Source of the DNA: RGIG6375 sp964472725
GTDB taxonomy: Bacteria; Bacillota; Clostridia; Oscillospirales; Oscillospiraceae
Direction: 5' to 3'
DNA length: 64,000 nucleotides
Assembly (NCBI GenBank): GCA_964472725.1
Contig: CAYYLZ010000003.1
Location: forward strand, 13,583-77,582
A program made the position numbers and the translations under genes. Below the pieces are notes generated by a model. It was not told where the DNA came from. It was given only the letters and a program-made list of their open reading frames with translations, and searched no databases. Positions 40,535 through 50,537 of this stretch are shown here, in pieces. How positions within the stretch are numbered: the first letter of the stretch is position 1; every line of letters starts with the position of its first letter.

Positions 40535-42772
40535 ATGGCAAAATCTAACGCCGCGCTGGTGATAGTTGAGTCGCCGGCCAAAGCGAAAACCATTGAAAAA
40601 TATCTTGGAAAAGAATATAAGGTGACCGCATCCATGGGTCATCTCCGTGACCTGCCCAAAAGCACCATCGGTGTTGACATTGAGAACGGCTTTATTCCCA
40701 ATTACCAGCCCATCAAGGGCAGGGAAGAGAAGATAGAGGAACTTAAATCTGCCGCAAAGAAGGCCAGCATGGTCTATCTGGCAACCGACCCTGACCGCGA
40801 AGGTGAGGCTATATCCTGGCATCTTAAGGTGCTGCTGGATCTGCCTGATGAAAAGACCCGCCGCGTTACCTTCAATGAGATAACCAAGAAGGTCGTAACC
40901 GAGAGCATTGCCAATCCCCGCGCTATAGACATGGATCTGGTTGACGCTCAGCAGGCGAGAAGAATTCTCGACCGTATCGTAGGCTATCAGCTCAGCCCCA
41001 TGCTGTGGATGAAGATAAAGCGCGGCCTTTCAGCAGGCCGCGTCCAGTCTGTCGCTACCCGCATGGTAGTTGACCGCGAGAACGAGATAAGAGCCTTTGT
41101 GCCCGAGGAGTACTGGCTGCTGGACGTTTCCCTGTCCTGTGGCGAGGGCGAGGACGAGCGCTTTACCGCTCATTATTACGGCATGAACGGCAAGAAACGG
41201 GAGCTGCATAACGCCGAAGAGGTTGCCGAGGTTGAAAACGCCATCAAGGACGCCCCCTTCAGCATCAGCACCGTCCGCAGAGCGGACAGACAGCGCAGCC
41301 CCTCCGCGCCTTTCATTACCTCTACTCTCCAGCAGGAGGCTTCCCGAAAGCTGAACATGACTCCCCGCCGTACCATGTCCATCGCTCAGACCCTTTATGA
41401 AGGCGTCAATATCGGCGACGTAGGTACCGTGGGTCTTATAACCTATATGAGAACCGACTCCCTGCGCATATCTCAGGAAGCGCAGACTGCCGCAAGAAGC
41501 TTCATCAAGGAGAACTACGGCAACGAATACTGCCCCGCCACACCCAAGGTGTACAAGACCAAAAAAGAAGCTCAGGACGCTCACGAAGCCATACGTCCCA
41601 GTGACGTATACCTGACTCCCGACCGTGTGCGCAAGGATCTTACTCCCGAGCAGCACCGTCTGTATAAGCTCATATGGAACCGCTTCATGGCAAGCCAGAT
41701 GGCAAACGTGGTCTACGACAGCGTTTCCATAGACGCTATTTCAGCCGGACACATGTTCCGCGCCACCCATTCTGCCATAAAGTTCCCCGGCTTCACCAAG
41801 GTCTACGACTCCGGTGAGGACGAGCCGAACCTTAAGCAGCGTCCCCTGCCCAGCCTCAACGAGGGGCAGGAGGTCAGCCTGCAGAACATTGTTAAGGAGC
41901 AGAAGTTCACCCAGCCTCCCGCACGCTATACCGAGGACACCCTCATTCGTGCCATGGAGGAAAAGGGAATCGGCCGTCCCAGTACCTACGCTCCCACCAT
42001 GTCCACCATACTCGACAGAGAGTACGTAGTCAAGGAAGGCAAGGTACTCAAGCCCACCGCTCTCGGCGAGACAGTCACCGGCTTTATGACCGAGCGATTT
42101 GAAAACATCGTTGACGTTACCTTCACTGCCAAGATGGAGGCAACTCTTGACGAGGTGGAAGAGGGCACCAAGGAGTGGAAGAGCGTTCTTGACGAATTCT
42201 ATGCCGGCTTTGCAAAGTCCCTCAGCGATGCCGAAATTGCCCTCAAGGGCGTGAGAATAAAGGTTCCGGACGAAGTCACCGATGAGAAATGCGATGTGTG
42301 CGGCAAGAACATGGTCATCAAGTCCGGTCGCTTTGGCCGCTTCCTTGCCTGCCCCGGCTTCCCCGAGTGTACCTTCACCAAGCCCCTTGTGATAGAGATG
42401 CCCGGACAGTGTCCCAAGTGCGGCAGACGTATTTTGAAGCGTACCTCCAAGAAGGGCTACGCCTATTATGCCTGCGAAAAGGGCGCTGAGTGCGGCTTTA
42501 TGACCTGGGACGTACCCGTTAAGGATAACTGTCCCGAGTGCGGTCGTACCATGTTCAAGAAATCCGGAAGAGGCTTCAATAAGCCCTTCTGCATAAATGA
42601 AAGCTGCGTCAACTTCCTGCCGGAGGACAAGCGCGGCTACCGTAAGAAAAAGACTGAGGAGGGTGAAACCGCTGAGGCGGAAGCCCAAACCACAAAGAAA
42701 AGCGCCAAGCCCGCTGCCAAGAAAACCACTGCGAAGAAGTCATCCAAGAAGGGCGAGGCGGAGGAAAAGTGA
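40535..42772 (+). CDS. topA: DNA topoisomerase I (type IA)
   Basis: 745 residues. TopA relaxes negative supercoils. The Toprim domain begins VIVESPAKAKTIEKYLG with the acidic ATDPDREGEAI; the catalytic tyrosine is in LITYMRTDSLR (near 303). Two to three C4 zinc fingers follow (CDVCGKN...CPGFPEC near 587-615, CPKCG near 628, CPECG near 668), then a lysine/alanine-rich tail (about 705-745) resembling histone H1-like ends that increase DNA binding. The stop overlaps the trmFO start. Confidence 0.97.
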   Translation: MAKSNAALVIVESPAKAKTIEKYLGKEYKVTASMGHLRDLPKSTIGVDIENGFIPNYQPIKGREEKIEELKSAAKKASMVYLATDPDREGEAISWHLKVLLDLPDEKTRRVTFNEITKKVVTESIANPRAIDMDLVDAQQARRILDRIVGYQLSPMLWMKIKRGLSAGRVQSVATRMVVDRENEIRAFVPEEYWLLDVSLSCGEGEDERFTAHYYGMNGKKRELHNAEEVAEVENAIKDAPFSISTVRRADRQRSPSAPFITSTLQQEASRKLNMTPRRTMSIAQTLYEGVNIGDVGTVGLITYMRTDSLRISQEAQTAARSFIKENYGNEYCPATPKVYKTKKEAQDAHEAIRPSDVYLTPDRVRKDLTPEQHRLYKLIWNRFMASQMANVVYDSVSIDAISAGHMFRATHSAIKFPGFTKVYDSGEDEPNLKQRPLPSLNEGQEVSLQNIVKEQKFTQPPARYTEDTLIRAMEEKGIGRPSTYAPTMSTILDREYVVKEGKVLKPTALGETVTGFMTERFENIVDVTFTAKMEATLDEVEEGTKEWKSVLDEFYAGFAKSLSDAEIALKGVRIKVPDEVTDEKCDVCGKNMVIKSGRFGRFLACPGFPECTFTKPLVIEMPGQCPKCGRRILKRTSKKGYAYYACEKGAECGFMTWDVPVKDNCPECGRTMFKKSGRGFNKPFCINESCVNFLPEDKRGYRKKKTEEGETAEAEAQTTKKSAKPAAKKTTAKKSSKKGEAEEK

Positions 42773-44088
42773 TGAAAAAAGTAACTGTTGTCGGCGCGGG
42801 CCTTGCCGGCTGCGAGGCTGCATGGCAGCTTGTGAAGCGTGGTATTCCCGTGCGGCTTATGGAAATGAAGCCCCATAAGCTGACCCCCGCCCACGTATCA
42901 AATGATTTTGCGGAGCTGGTCTGCTCCAACTCTCTGCGCAGCGACGAATTGGCAAACGCCGTTGGTCTGCTTAAGGAAGAAATGCGCCGCATCGGCTCTA
43001 TTATCATGGAGAGCGCCGACCTGAACAGGGTGGAGGCAGGCTCTGCTCTTGCGGTTGACCGTGTCAACTTCGCAAAGACCATAACCGAGAAGCTGCGTGG
43101 CCATGAGCTTGTAGAGGTAGTCGAGGGCGAGGTAACGGAGATACCCGAGGGAACGGTCATTATCGCAACCGGCCCCCTTACTTCCGACGCTTTCAGCGAC
43201 ACTATCCGCGGCCTGTTCCCGGCGGAAAAGGCGTACATGAATTTCTACGATGCGGCAGCGCCCATCGTTACCTTTGAAAGCATAGACATGGACAGCGCAT
43301 ATTTCGCTTCCCGCTATGACAAAGGTACTCCTGACTATATAAACTGCCCCATGACGCAGGAGGAGTATCAGGCCTTCTGGACGGAGCTTGTAGCCGCCAA
43401 GGAGGCGGAGGTGCATGGCTTTGACGACGGCGGCGTTTTCGAGGGCTGCATGCCTGTCGAGGTAATGGCTCGCCGTGGCGTGGACACCCTGCGCTACGGC
43501 CCGCTGAAGCCCGTTGGCTTGCCTGACCCCAAGACCGGTCGTGATCCCTACGCCGTTGTTCAGCTGCGTAAGGATAACCGAGAAGGTACTCTGTATAATA
43601 TAGTGGGCTTCCAGACCCACCTGACCTTTGGCGAGCAGAAGCGAGTATTCTCCATGATCCCCGCTCTGCGTGAGGCGGAGTTCATGCGCTACGGCGTAAT
43701 GCACCGCAATACTTATATCAATTCCCCCGGTCTGCTGGATAACTGCTACCGACTCAAAAGTGAGCCCCGTATCCGCTTTGCCGGACAGATGACCGGTGTG
43801 GAGGGCTATGTTGAGTCCGCCGCCTCCGGTATGCTGGTTGGTATCACCACCGCTATGGAGATCCTCGGTCAGCCCTGTCCCAAGTTTACGAGGGAGAACG
43901 CCATCGGCGCTCTTGCTGAGTATGTAAGCGGCGGCAGCGTGGGCAATTTCCAGCCCATGAACGTAAACTTCGGCATTATGGAACCCCTCGGCTACAAGGT
44001 CAAGGGTAAGAGAAACAAAAACCTTGCCATTTCCGAACGCGCCCTCAAGCGACTGGAGGAAATGGGCTTTGGTGGAGAGGAAAAGTAA
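42772..44088 (+). CDS. trmFO: tRNA methyltransferase TrmFO (folate/FAD-dependent m5U54)
   Basis: 438 residues. TrmFO makes ribothymidine at position 54 of tRNA using methylenetetrahydrofolate and FAD. The nucleotide-binding motif VVGAGLAGCEAAWQL is at residues 5-19, the GidA-like LVCSNSLRSDE near 50-60, and YINCPMTQEEY near 187-197. VEGYVESAASGMLVGITTA near the C-terminus binds FAD. The ATG at 42772 overlaps the topA stop; a GTG three bases upstream is an alternative. plsX starts on the last base of the stop. Confidence 0.96.
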   Translation: MKKVTVVGAGLAGCEAAWQLVKRGIPVRLMEMKPHKLTPAHVSNDFAELVCSNSLRSDELANAVGLLKEEMRRIGSIIMESADLNRVEAGSALAVDRVNFAKTITEKLRGHELVEVVEGEVTEIPEGTVIIATGPLTSDAFSDTIRGLFPAEKAYMNFYDAAAPIVTFESIDMDSAYFASRYDKGTPDYINCPMTQEEYQAFWTELVAAKEAEVHGFDDGGVFEGCMPVEVMARRGVDTLRYGPLKPVGLPDPKTGRDPYAVVQLRKDNREGTLYNIVGFQTHLTFGEQKRVFSMIPALREAEFMRYGVMHRNTYINSPGLLDNCYRLKSEPRIRFAGQMTGVEGYVESAASGMLVGITTAMEILGQPCPKFTRENAIGALAEYVSGGSVGNFQPMNVNFGIMEPLGYKVKGKRNKNLAISERALKRLEEMGFGGEEK

Positions 44089-45119
44089 TGAAGATTATTA
44101 TCGACGCTATGGGCGGCGACAACGCGCCTCTTGAAATAGTCAAGGGTGCGGTGGATGCCCACAATAAGCTGGGTGTGGATATCATTCTCGTGGGCAGCGG
44201 AGAGGAAATACTCCGCAGTTTCCAGGAGCTTGGCATGGACAACCTGCCCGACGGTGTTTCCATCGTAAACGCAAGTCAGGTCATCACCATGGAGGACGAT
44301 CCTGCCAAGGCCTGCCGTGAGAAGAAGGACTCTTCCATGACCGTAGCGCTCAATATGCTCCGTGACGGGCTGGGTGACGCGGTCGTGTCCGCCGGCAGCA
44401 CCGGTGCGCTGCTTTCCGGCGCTACCCTTATCGTAAAGCGTATCCGTGGTATCCGCCGCGCGGCTCTCAGCCCCACTGTTCCCACCGCCACCGGCGGTCA
44501 GGCTATCCTGCTGGACGTTGGCGCAAACGTGGATTGCACTGCCGAGTATCTGGTGCAGTTTGCATTCATGGGATACGCTTATGCCAAGTACGCTCTGAAG
44601 CTGGATAACCCCAAGGTCGGCCTTCTCAATAACGGCGCGGAGGAAACCAAGGGCGGCAAGCTGCAGAAAGAGGTCTATGCCTTCCTTTCTGCTGCGGCAA
44701 AGGACGGCAAGATAAACTTCGTGGGCAACGTGGAGGGCAGCGACGTGCTCTCCGGCAAGGTGGACATTGTAGTGACCGATGGCTTTACCGGAAACGTTAT
44801 GCTCAAGTCCCTTGAAGGTATGGCCTCCTTCTTCATGTCCGAACTGAAGAGCATCTTCTACGGCAGCACCAAGAATAAGCTGGCGGCACTGGTCATCAAG
44901 AATGATTTCAAGGCGCTGAAGAATAAGCTCTCTGTAGGCGGCAGCATAATGCTTGGCATTTCCAAGCCTGTTGTAAAGGCTCACGGTTCTTCCAAGGCGG
45001 CTGACATCTGCTCTGCCATTGAGCAGGCGGTAGCCGTAGCTTCCTCCGATACCATGGAGGAGATAAATAAGCGCCTTGCGGATATGAAAGTGCCCGAGGC
45101 GGAAGCAAATATGGCGTAA
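44088..45119 (+). CDS. plsX: Phosphate acyltransferase PlsX
   Basis: 343 residues. PlsX converts acyl-ACP to acyl-phosphate for phospholipid synthesis. Family motifs are IIIDAMGGDNAP (residues 3-14), SAGSTGALLSGATLIV (about 101-116) and NVEGSDVLSGKVDIVVTDGF (about 209-228). It overlaps trmFO by one base. In many Firmicutes plsX is followed by fabD or acpP; here the next gene is rnc and no acyl carrier protein gene lies between them. Confidence 0.95.
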   Translation: MKIIIDAMGGDNAPLEIVKGAVDAHNKLGVDIILVGSGEEILRSFQELGMDNLPDGVSIVNASQVITMEDDPAKACREKKDSSMTVALNMLRDGLGDAVVSAGSTGALLSGATLIVKRIRGIRRAALSPTVPTATGGQAILLDVGANVDCTAEYLVQFAFMGYAYAKYALKLDNPKVGLLNNGAEETKGGKLQKEVYAFLSAAAKDGKINFVGNVEGSDVLSGKVDIVVTDGFTGNVMLKSLEGMASFFMSELKSIFYGSTKNKLAALVIKNDFKALKNKLSVGGSIMLGISKPVVKAHGSSKAADICSAIEQAVAVASSDTMEEINKRLADMKVPEAEANMA

Positions 45120-45126
45120 CATTACA

Positions 45127-45154
45127 GCGGAGAGGCCCTGAGGGGCTTCTCCGC
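45127..45154 (+). terminator. Intercistronic hairpin between plsX and rnc
   Basis: 12-base stem GCGGAGAGGCCC with GGGCTTCTCCGC (one G-T pair), loop TGAG. No T run follows, so it may be a partial terminator or processing hairpin. Confidence 0.5.
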
Positions 45155-45208
45155 ATGTGTGGTTTTATAAAACCTGAGAAAAATTTGCAAGAGGAGAGGC
45201 GTCAGGCA

Positions 45209-45898
45209 ATGAAAAAGCTTGAAAAGACCATAGGCTATACCTTTAAGGACCCCGGCCTTCTTGAACTGGCTCTTACCCACAGCTCCCATTCCAACGAGCG
45301 CGGCAAGGGCAGACTGGGCTGCAATGAGCGCCTTGAATTTCTTGGCGACTCCATTCTGGGCTACTTTACCGCCGAGTACCTTTTCGGCACTTATCCCGAT
45401 AAGCCCGAGGGCGAAATGACTAAGATACGCGCTGAGCTGGTTTGCGAGCAGAGCCTTGCGCGCGTGGCGGAAAAACTGGGACTGGGCGAATATCTGCGCC
45501 TTGGCCGCGGCGAAGAACTGGGCGGCGGCAGAACAAGACCCTCCATAACCGCCGACGCGGTCGAGGCTGTACTTGCGGCAATTTATCTGGACGGCGGCGC
45601 GGAAGCCGCCAAGAAATTCGTTTACGGCTTCATTCTTACCGAGGCTGCCAAGGCTGCAAAAGAGGGCAGCCACGATTATAAGACCCTGCTGCAGGAACAT
45701 GTGCAGAAGGGCGGCGGCGAGTCGCCCGTGTACCGCATGGCAGGGGAAAGCGGCCCCGACCACAACAAGGTGTTCACCGCCGAGGTTCTCGTCTGCGGCG
45801 AAGTGATGGGTCGTGGCAGTGGACGCACCAAGAAAGAGTCGGAGCAGAACGCGGCGAAGAACGCGCTGGAGAAAATCAAGGCGGAGGGCGGCAAATGA
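45209..45898 (+). CDS. rnc: Ribonuclease III
   Basis: 229 residues. RNase III cleaves double-stranded RNA in rRNA processing. The catalytic signature ERLEFLGDSILGY (about 38-50) carries the metal-binding Glu and Asp, and TADAVEAVLAAIYLDGG (about 114-130) the second metal-binding cluster. The C-terminal dsRNA-binding domain (about 155-225) ends in GRTKKESEQNAAKNALEKI. I chose the ATG after GAGGAGAGGCG; an earlier in-frame start overlaps the hairpin. Its stop overlaps the radical SAM gene start. Confidence 0.95.
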   Translation: MKKLEKTIGYTFKDPGLLELALTHSSHSNERGKGRLGCNERLEFLGDSILGYFTAEYLFGTYPDKPEGEMTKIRAELVCEQSLARVAEKLGLGEYLRLGRGEELGGGRTRPSITADAVEAVLAAIYLDGGAEAAKKFVYGFILTEAAKAAKEGSHDYKTLLQEHVQKGGGESPVYRMAGESGPDHNKVFTAEVLVCGEVMGRGSGRTKKESEQNAAKNALEKIKAEGGK

Positions 45899-46896
45899 AC
45901 CCTCGCCGCAGGATAATTCCCCTGTTCGTGCCTCATTTGGGCTGTCCCAATGACTGTGTTTTCTGTAATCAGCGGAAAATATCGGGAAGCCTGACTCCGG
46001 CCGATGGAGATACCGTGCGCCGAACCCTTGACAAAGCCAAAGAGTATACGCCCGACGGGGCGGAGCTGGCCTTTTACGGCGGCAGCTTTACCGCCATACC
46101 CGAAGCTCAGCAGAGAGAACTGCTGGAAGCGGCGCAGCCCTATATACGTGAGGGATTTGTCGAGGAAATAAGAGTTTCCACCCGCCCGGACAAGATAGAC
46201 CCTGCGGCGTTGACGCTGCTGGGTGAATATGGAGTGAAGACCATAGAGCTTGGCTCCCAGTCCATGGACGAGCAGGTGCTGCGCAAGTCGGGGCGAGGTC
46301 ATACAGCCGATGATACCCGCAGGGCGGCAACACTCATAAAGGAGCATGGCTTCAACCTTATGCTGCAGATGATGACCGGTTTGCCGGGAAGCAGCGCGGA
46401 AAGCGATATAATGACCGCCCGTGAGCTTATTAAGCTGGGGCCGGACGGCGTGCGCATATACCCAACGGTAATAATCCGCGAAACCGCTCTCTACGACTTG
46501 TGGCAGGCGGAAAAGTATAAGGAGCATACTGTGGAGGACTCGGTAAGCGTCTGCGCGGAGCTTGTGAAGGAATTTACGGCAGCGGGCGTGCCCATAATAA
46601 GGCTGGGGCTTAATCCCACCGACGACCTTTCCGCGGGCGAAGCAGTAGCGGGCGCGTATCACCCGGCGCTGGGCGAACTGGTATATTCAAGAGTGTACCT
46701 GCAGAAAGCCGAAAAGCTGATAGAAGAAAGCGGCTGCCGGGACAAAGTGGCGCTGGGGGTACACCCTTCGAGAGTGTCGCTGATGACGGGACAGAAACGG
46801 CAGAATATTGCCAAACTCAAGGAGAAATTCGGACTCACTGAGCTGCTGGTAAAAAAAGCCGAAGTAAATGACGGAGAAATCGTTCTCCTGCCTTGA
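45895..46896 (+). CDS. Elp3-like radical SAM protein
   Basis: 333 residues. The radical SAM cysteines are in GCPNDCVFCNQ (C-x3-C-x2-C, about 16-26), followed by AFYGGSFTAIP and IRVSTRPDKID, the typical Elp3/YhcC-like pattern. IELGSQSMDEQVLRKSGRGH and GLPGSSAESDIM continue the barrel, and the C-terminal part (about 255-333) is a family-specific extension. The substrate is unknown. In Clostridia this gene commonly sits between rnc and smc, as here, with a four-base overlap with rnc. Confidence 0.88.
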   Translation: MNPRRRIIPLFVPHLGCPNDCVFCNQRKISGSLTPADGDTVRRTLDKAKEYTPDGAELAFYGGSFTAIPEAQQRELLEAAQPYIREGFVEEIRVSTRPDKIDPAALTLLGEYGVKTIELGSQSMDEQVLRKSGRGHTADDTRRAATLIKEHGFNLMLQMMTGLPGSSAESDIMTARELIKLGPDGVRIYPTVIIRETALYDLWQAEKYKEHTVEDSVSVCAELVKEFTAAGVPIIRLGLNPTDDLSAGEAVAGAYHPALGELVYSRVYLQKAEKLIEESGCRDKVALGVHPSRVSLMTGQKRQNIAKLKEKFGLTELLVKKAEVNDGEIVLLP

Positions 46897-46954
46897 AAAA
46901 TGTTTCCGAAAGGTATAAAATAATATGTCAAAGTAATTATAAGCGAGGAATACG

Positions 46955-49900
46955 ATGTATTTAAAAGCGCTGGAAATACAAGGCTTCAAATCGTTCCCCG
47001 ATAAGGTGCGCCTTTCCTTTGAAAAGGATGTTACCGCCATCGTGGGACCCAACGGAAGCGGAAAATCGAATATATCCGACGCTATCAGCTGGGTGCTTGG
47101 CGAGCAGCGCAGCAGAGCGCTGCGAGGCAACAAGATGGAGGACGTCATCTTTGGCGGCACTCCCGACCGGCAGAAGCTGGGCTTTGCGCAGGTAAGCCTT
47201 ATACTGGATAACAGCAGCGGCGCATTTGACGCCGAGCCGGGCGAGCTTACCGTTACCCGCCGTTACTACCGCAGCGGCGACAGCGATTATTTCATAAACA
47301 AGCGTTCTGTCCGACTCAAGGACATAAACTCCCTGTTTATGGATACAGGCTTGGGCAGGGACGGCTACTCCATGATAGGTCAGGGTCGCGTTGACGAGAT
47401 ACTTTCCGCCAAGAGCACCGATCGCCGTGAGGTCTTTGAAGAGGCGGCGGGTATATCCCGTTTCCGCTATCGCCGAGAGGAAGCTCAGGGCAAGCTGAAA
47501 AAGACCGACGAAAATCTTGTCCGTATCAACGATAAGATAAGCGAACTGGAGCTGTCTGTAGAGCCCCTGCGCCAGCAGGCCGAGGTGGCGAAGAAATATC
47601 TTATCCTCCGCGACGAGCTGCGCGGATTGGAAATTTCCCTTTGGATGGAAAATCTGGACAAGCTGGCGCAGAAGAGTGCCCTGCTCCGTGAGGAATATGA
47701 AGAGTCGGGCAAGCGCATAGAAGAGGCACGACAGGAACTGCATAGCCTTTACGACAATGCCGAGAGCTTTGTTGAGATGATGCGCGTGCGTGAAGAGGAG
47801 GCGGAGAAGCTTCGTCAGGAGATAAACGCGGTCACCGCGCTGGCGGCTGAAAAGGAAAGCGAGCTGGCAGTCCTGCGCACCAATATGGAGGCTAACGAGA
47901 AGAATGCTCAGCGCCTCGAGGGTGAGCTGCAGGAACATGATGAACGCAATTCCACTCTCAGCGAGCAGATAGAGCTTCGCCGCGAGAGAATAGTTGAGAT
48001 AGAGAATGAAATACGCAGCCTTTCCGAAAACTGCGGTCAGGTCATTGACGATATCGACCTCAAGGAGCTGGAGCTGAACGAGAAAAACGGCGAACTGGAG
48101 GGTCTTGCGGAGGAAATCAACCGCGTTTCCGGCGCCGCCGCCGCCGCAAAGGCACGCTGGGAGGCGTTGGACGCATCGGGCGAGGAAATGCTCAGCCGTG
48201 CCGAAAGCGCAAAGCTGGAGCTTGCCCGCTTCGACGAGCGCCTTAATGCCGAGACCGAGGCATTCGAGGAATGCGAGAAGGCTATCCGCAATATCGAGGA
48301 AGAGCAGCAGAGCGCCAACAACCGTATTGCCGGTCTGAGAAAACGTTCTCAGAACCGTGAGGCAGCGGTTTCGGAGCTTCAGGAAAAGAAAAATCAGCTG
48401 CAGATGGAGGAGAGCCGCATAGTCTCCCGTACATCTCTGCTGAGCGAAATGAAAAAGGAATACGAAGGCTTCTCCCGAGCCGTAAAGACCATTATGCAGG
48501 AAAAACGCGGGGGAGGACTGAGAAATATCCACGGCACCGTGGCAGAGCTTGTGAAGGTGCCGGACGATTACGCCGTTGCCATCGAGACCGCCCTGGGCGA
48601 CTCGGTGCAGCATATAGTCGTTGACAGGGAAGAGGACGGTAAAGCGGGTATCAGCCTGCTCAAGCGCCGTGACGCCGGCCGTGCCACCTTCCTGCCCCTT
48701 TCCGCAATAAAGGGCAATGAGGTATCCGAAAAGGATATTCTCAACGAGGACGGTATCATAGGTCTGGCCTCCCGCCTTGTAAGCTATGATAAGCGTTACG
48801 ACGGAATTTTCAAAAGCCTTTTGGGCCGCGTGCTCATAGCGGAAGATTTGGAAGCGGCCATCGCCGTTTCCCGCAGACATTCCGTGCGCGTGAAGATAGT
48901 CACGCTGGACGGTCAGGTTATGAACGTAGGCGGTTCCATGACCGGTGGCTCCGCAGCCCGCAGCGTTGGTATGATATCCCGTGCCAACGAGCTGGAGAAG
49001 CTGCTCTCCCGTCAGAAAGAGTTGGAGGGCGAGATAAGGGAACTCACCATCCAGGTTGACGCAGCCCGCAGAGAGTATACCTCCGCCAATTATGAGGCAG
49101 AGCTTGCGGAAACCGAGCTGCGCCGCATACAGGACGAACTGCTGAAAAAGCAGACGGAATTGGAGCAGCGCCGTGTGTTGGTCGCGTCCCTTAAAGATAC
49201 CCGCACCGCAATGGAGGCGGGACTGGACGAAACCGAGAACCTTGCCGATAAGAGCCGCAGTGAAAAGGAAGCAGCTCTTGCCGAGGCCGAAGAGCAGGAG
49301 GCAAGACTGGAAGAGCTGCGCGCCCTTTCTGATAAGCTAGGTGCAGCGAAAAACGAAATTGAAGCTCAGCTGGACGAAATGGGCGAAAAGCTGGCTGCCC
49401 TCAAAAACGAGGAGACCGGCCTTAAGTCCGAGCGTGAGGCTACCTACCGCGCCGTTGCGGAGTGGGAAAGCCTTGTTGAAACTCTTGGTACAGAGCATCA
49501 GCGCAAGGATGCGGAGATAACCGCACTGCGCGACCGCAACAAGGAACTTGAAACCGAGGCTGCCGCCAAGGCGGAGCAGATAGAAAACTTCAAGGGTCTT
49601 GCCGCCGAGGGACAGAAGAAGCTGGACGAAACGCTGGCTGACAAGAACAGTATTGAGGCCAAGCGCGGCGGAAACGAAAAGCGCGTTCAGGAAAAGAACG
49701 CCGAAATCGTGGAGCTGGAGCGTGCCTTTGCCCGCATAGAGCAGCGCAAGCAGGCTGCGGATATGGAGGAGAAGCAGATAGTTGACCGCCTTTGGGAAAC
49801 TTACGAGCTCAGCCGTGCCGCCGCTCAGCGTCAGCGTCAGGAGCTGGAAAGCGTAGCCAAGGCAAATAAACGCGCCTCCGAGCTTAAGCGCGAGATAGGC

Positions 49901-50512
49901 GCGCTCGGCACTCCCAACCTTGGCGCTATCGACGAATTCGAGCGCGTTAACGAGCGCTATACATATCTCACCGACCAGCGGGACGATATAACCAAGGCAA
50001 AGGAAGAGCTTGAGAAGATAATCTCCGACATCACCAAGGAGATGGAGGAAATATTCCTTCGTGAGTTCAACAGCATAAACGAGAACTTCCAGGTCACGTT
50101 TAAGGAACTCTTCGGCGGCGGCAGCGCCAGCCTTGAGCTTGAAGACCCCAATGACGTTCTCGGCTGCGGCGTAGAGATACGCGTACAGCCTCCCGGAAAG
50201 ACCCAAAAGACCCTTACGCTGCTTTCCGGCGGCGAACGAGCCTTCGTTGCCATTGCAATATATTTTGCAATAATGAAGGTTCGCCCCACTCCTTTCTGCG
50301 TACTGGACGAAATCGAAAGTGCGCTGGACGAAAAGAACGTAAGCCGCTTTGCGGATTACCTGCGTAAGATATGCCATAATACCCAGTTCCTTGTCATTAC
50401 CCACCGCAGAGGCTCCATGGAGCGCGCCGACGTGCTCTACGGCGTTACCATGCAGCGCGGTGTTTCCAAGGTGCTGAGCATAGACCTTGAGGAAGCGCTC
50501 AAGAAGTTCTGA
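46955..50512 (+). CDS. smc: Chromosome partition/condensation protein SMC
   Basis: 1185 residues, the full family length. N-terminal Walker A GPNGSGKSN (about 32-40) and a C-terminal signature LLSGGERAFVAIAI (near 1090) plus Walker B FCVLDEIESALDEKN (near 1115) form the ATPase head. Two long coiled coils (about 165-490 and 680-1020) surround the hinge (about 510-665, GGGLRNIHGTVAELVKVPDD and VGGSMTGGSAARSVGM). It works with ScpA and ScpB, encoded at 17762-19103. It is followed 25 bases later by ftsY, a standard order. Confidence 0.98.
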   Translation: MYLKALEIQGFKSFPDKVRLSFEKDVTAIVGPNGSGKSNISDAISWVLGEQRSRALRGNKMEDVIFGGTPDRQKLGFAQVSLILDNSSGAFDAEPGELTVTRRYYRSGDSDYFINKRSVRLKDINSLFMDTGLGRDGYSMIGQGRVDEILSAKSTDRREVFEEAAGISRFRYRREEAQGKLKKTDENLVRINDKISELELSVEPLRQQAEVAKKYLILRDELRGLEISLWMENLDKLAQKSALLREEYEESGKRIEEARQELHSLYDNAESFVEMMRVREEEAEKLRQEINAVTALAAEKESELAVLRTNMEANEKNAQRLEGELQEHDERNSTLSEQIELRRERIVEIENEIRSLSENCGQVIDDIDLKELELNEKNGELEGLAEEINRVSGAAAAAKARWEALDASGEEMLSRAESAKLELARFDERLNAETEAFEECEKAIRNIEEEQQSANNRIAGLRKRSQNREAAVSELQEKKNQLQMEESRIVSRTSLLSEMKKEYEGFSRAVKTIMQEKRGGGLRNIHGTVAELVKVPDDYAVAIETALGDSVQHIVVDREEDGKAGISLLKRRDAGRATFLPLSAIKGNEVSEKDILNEDGIIGLASRLVSYDKRYDGIFKSLLGRVLIAEDLEAAIAVSRRHSVRVKIVTLDGQVMNVGGSMTGGSAARSVGMISRANELEKLLSRQKELEGEIRELTIQVDAARREYTSANYEAELAETELRRIQDELLKKQTELEQRRVLVASLKDTRTAMEAGLDETENLADKSRSEKEAALAEAEEQEARLEELRALSDKLGAAKNEIEAQLDEMGEKLAALKNEETGLKSEREATYRAVAEWESLVETLGTEHQRKDAEITALRDRNKELETEAAAKAEQIENFKGLAAEGQKKLDETLADKNSIEAKRGGNEKRVQEKNAEIVELERAFARIEQRKQAADMEEKQIVDRLWETYELSRAAAQRQRQELESVAKANKRASELKREIGALGTPNLGAIDEFERVNERYTYLTDQRDDITKAKEELEKIISDITKEMEEIFLREFNSINENFQVTFKELFGGGSASLELEDPNDVLGCGVEIRVQPPGKTQKTLTLLSGGERAFVAIAIYFAIMKVRPTPFCVLDEIESALDEKNVSRFADYLRKICHNTQFLVITHRRGSMERADVLYGVTMQRGVSKVLSIDLEEALKKF

Positions 50513-50537
50513 TACATAATTCACATTGGAGGAGAAC

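Noticed and set aside
46961..48880. Long minus-strand frame opposite smc
   Set aside because: SMC is unmistakable on the plus strand; the antisense frame has low-complexity hydrophobic sequence and no ribosome site.
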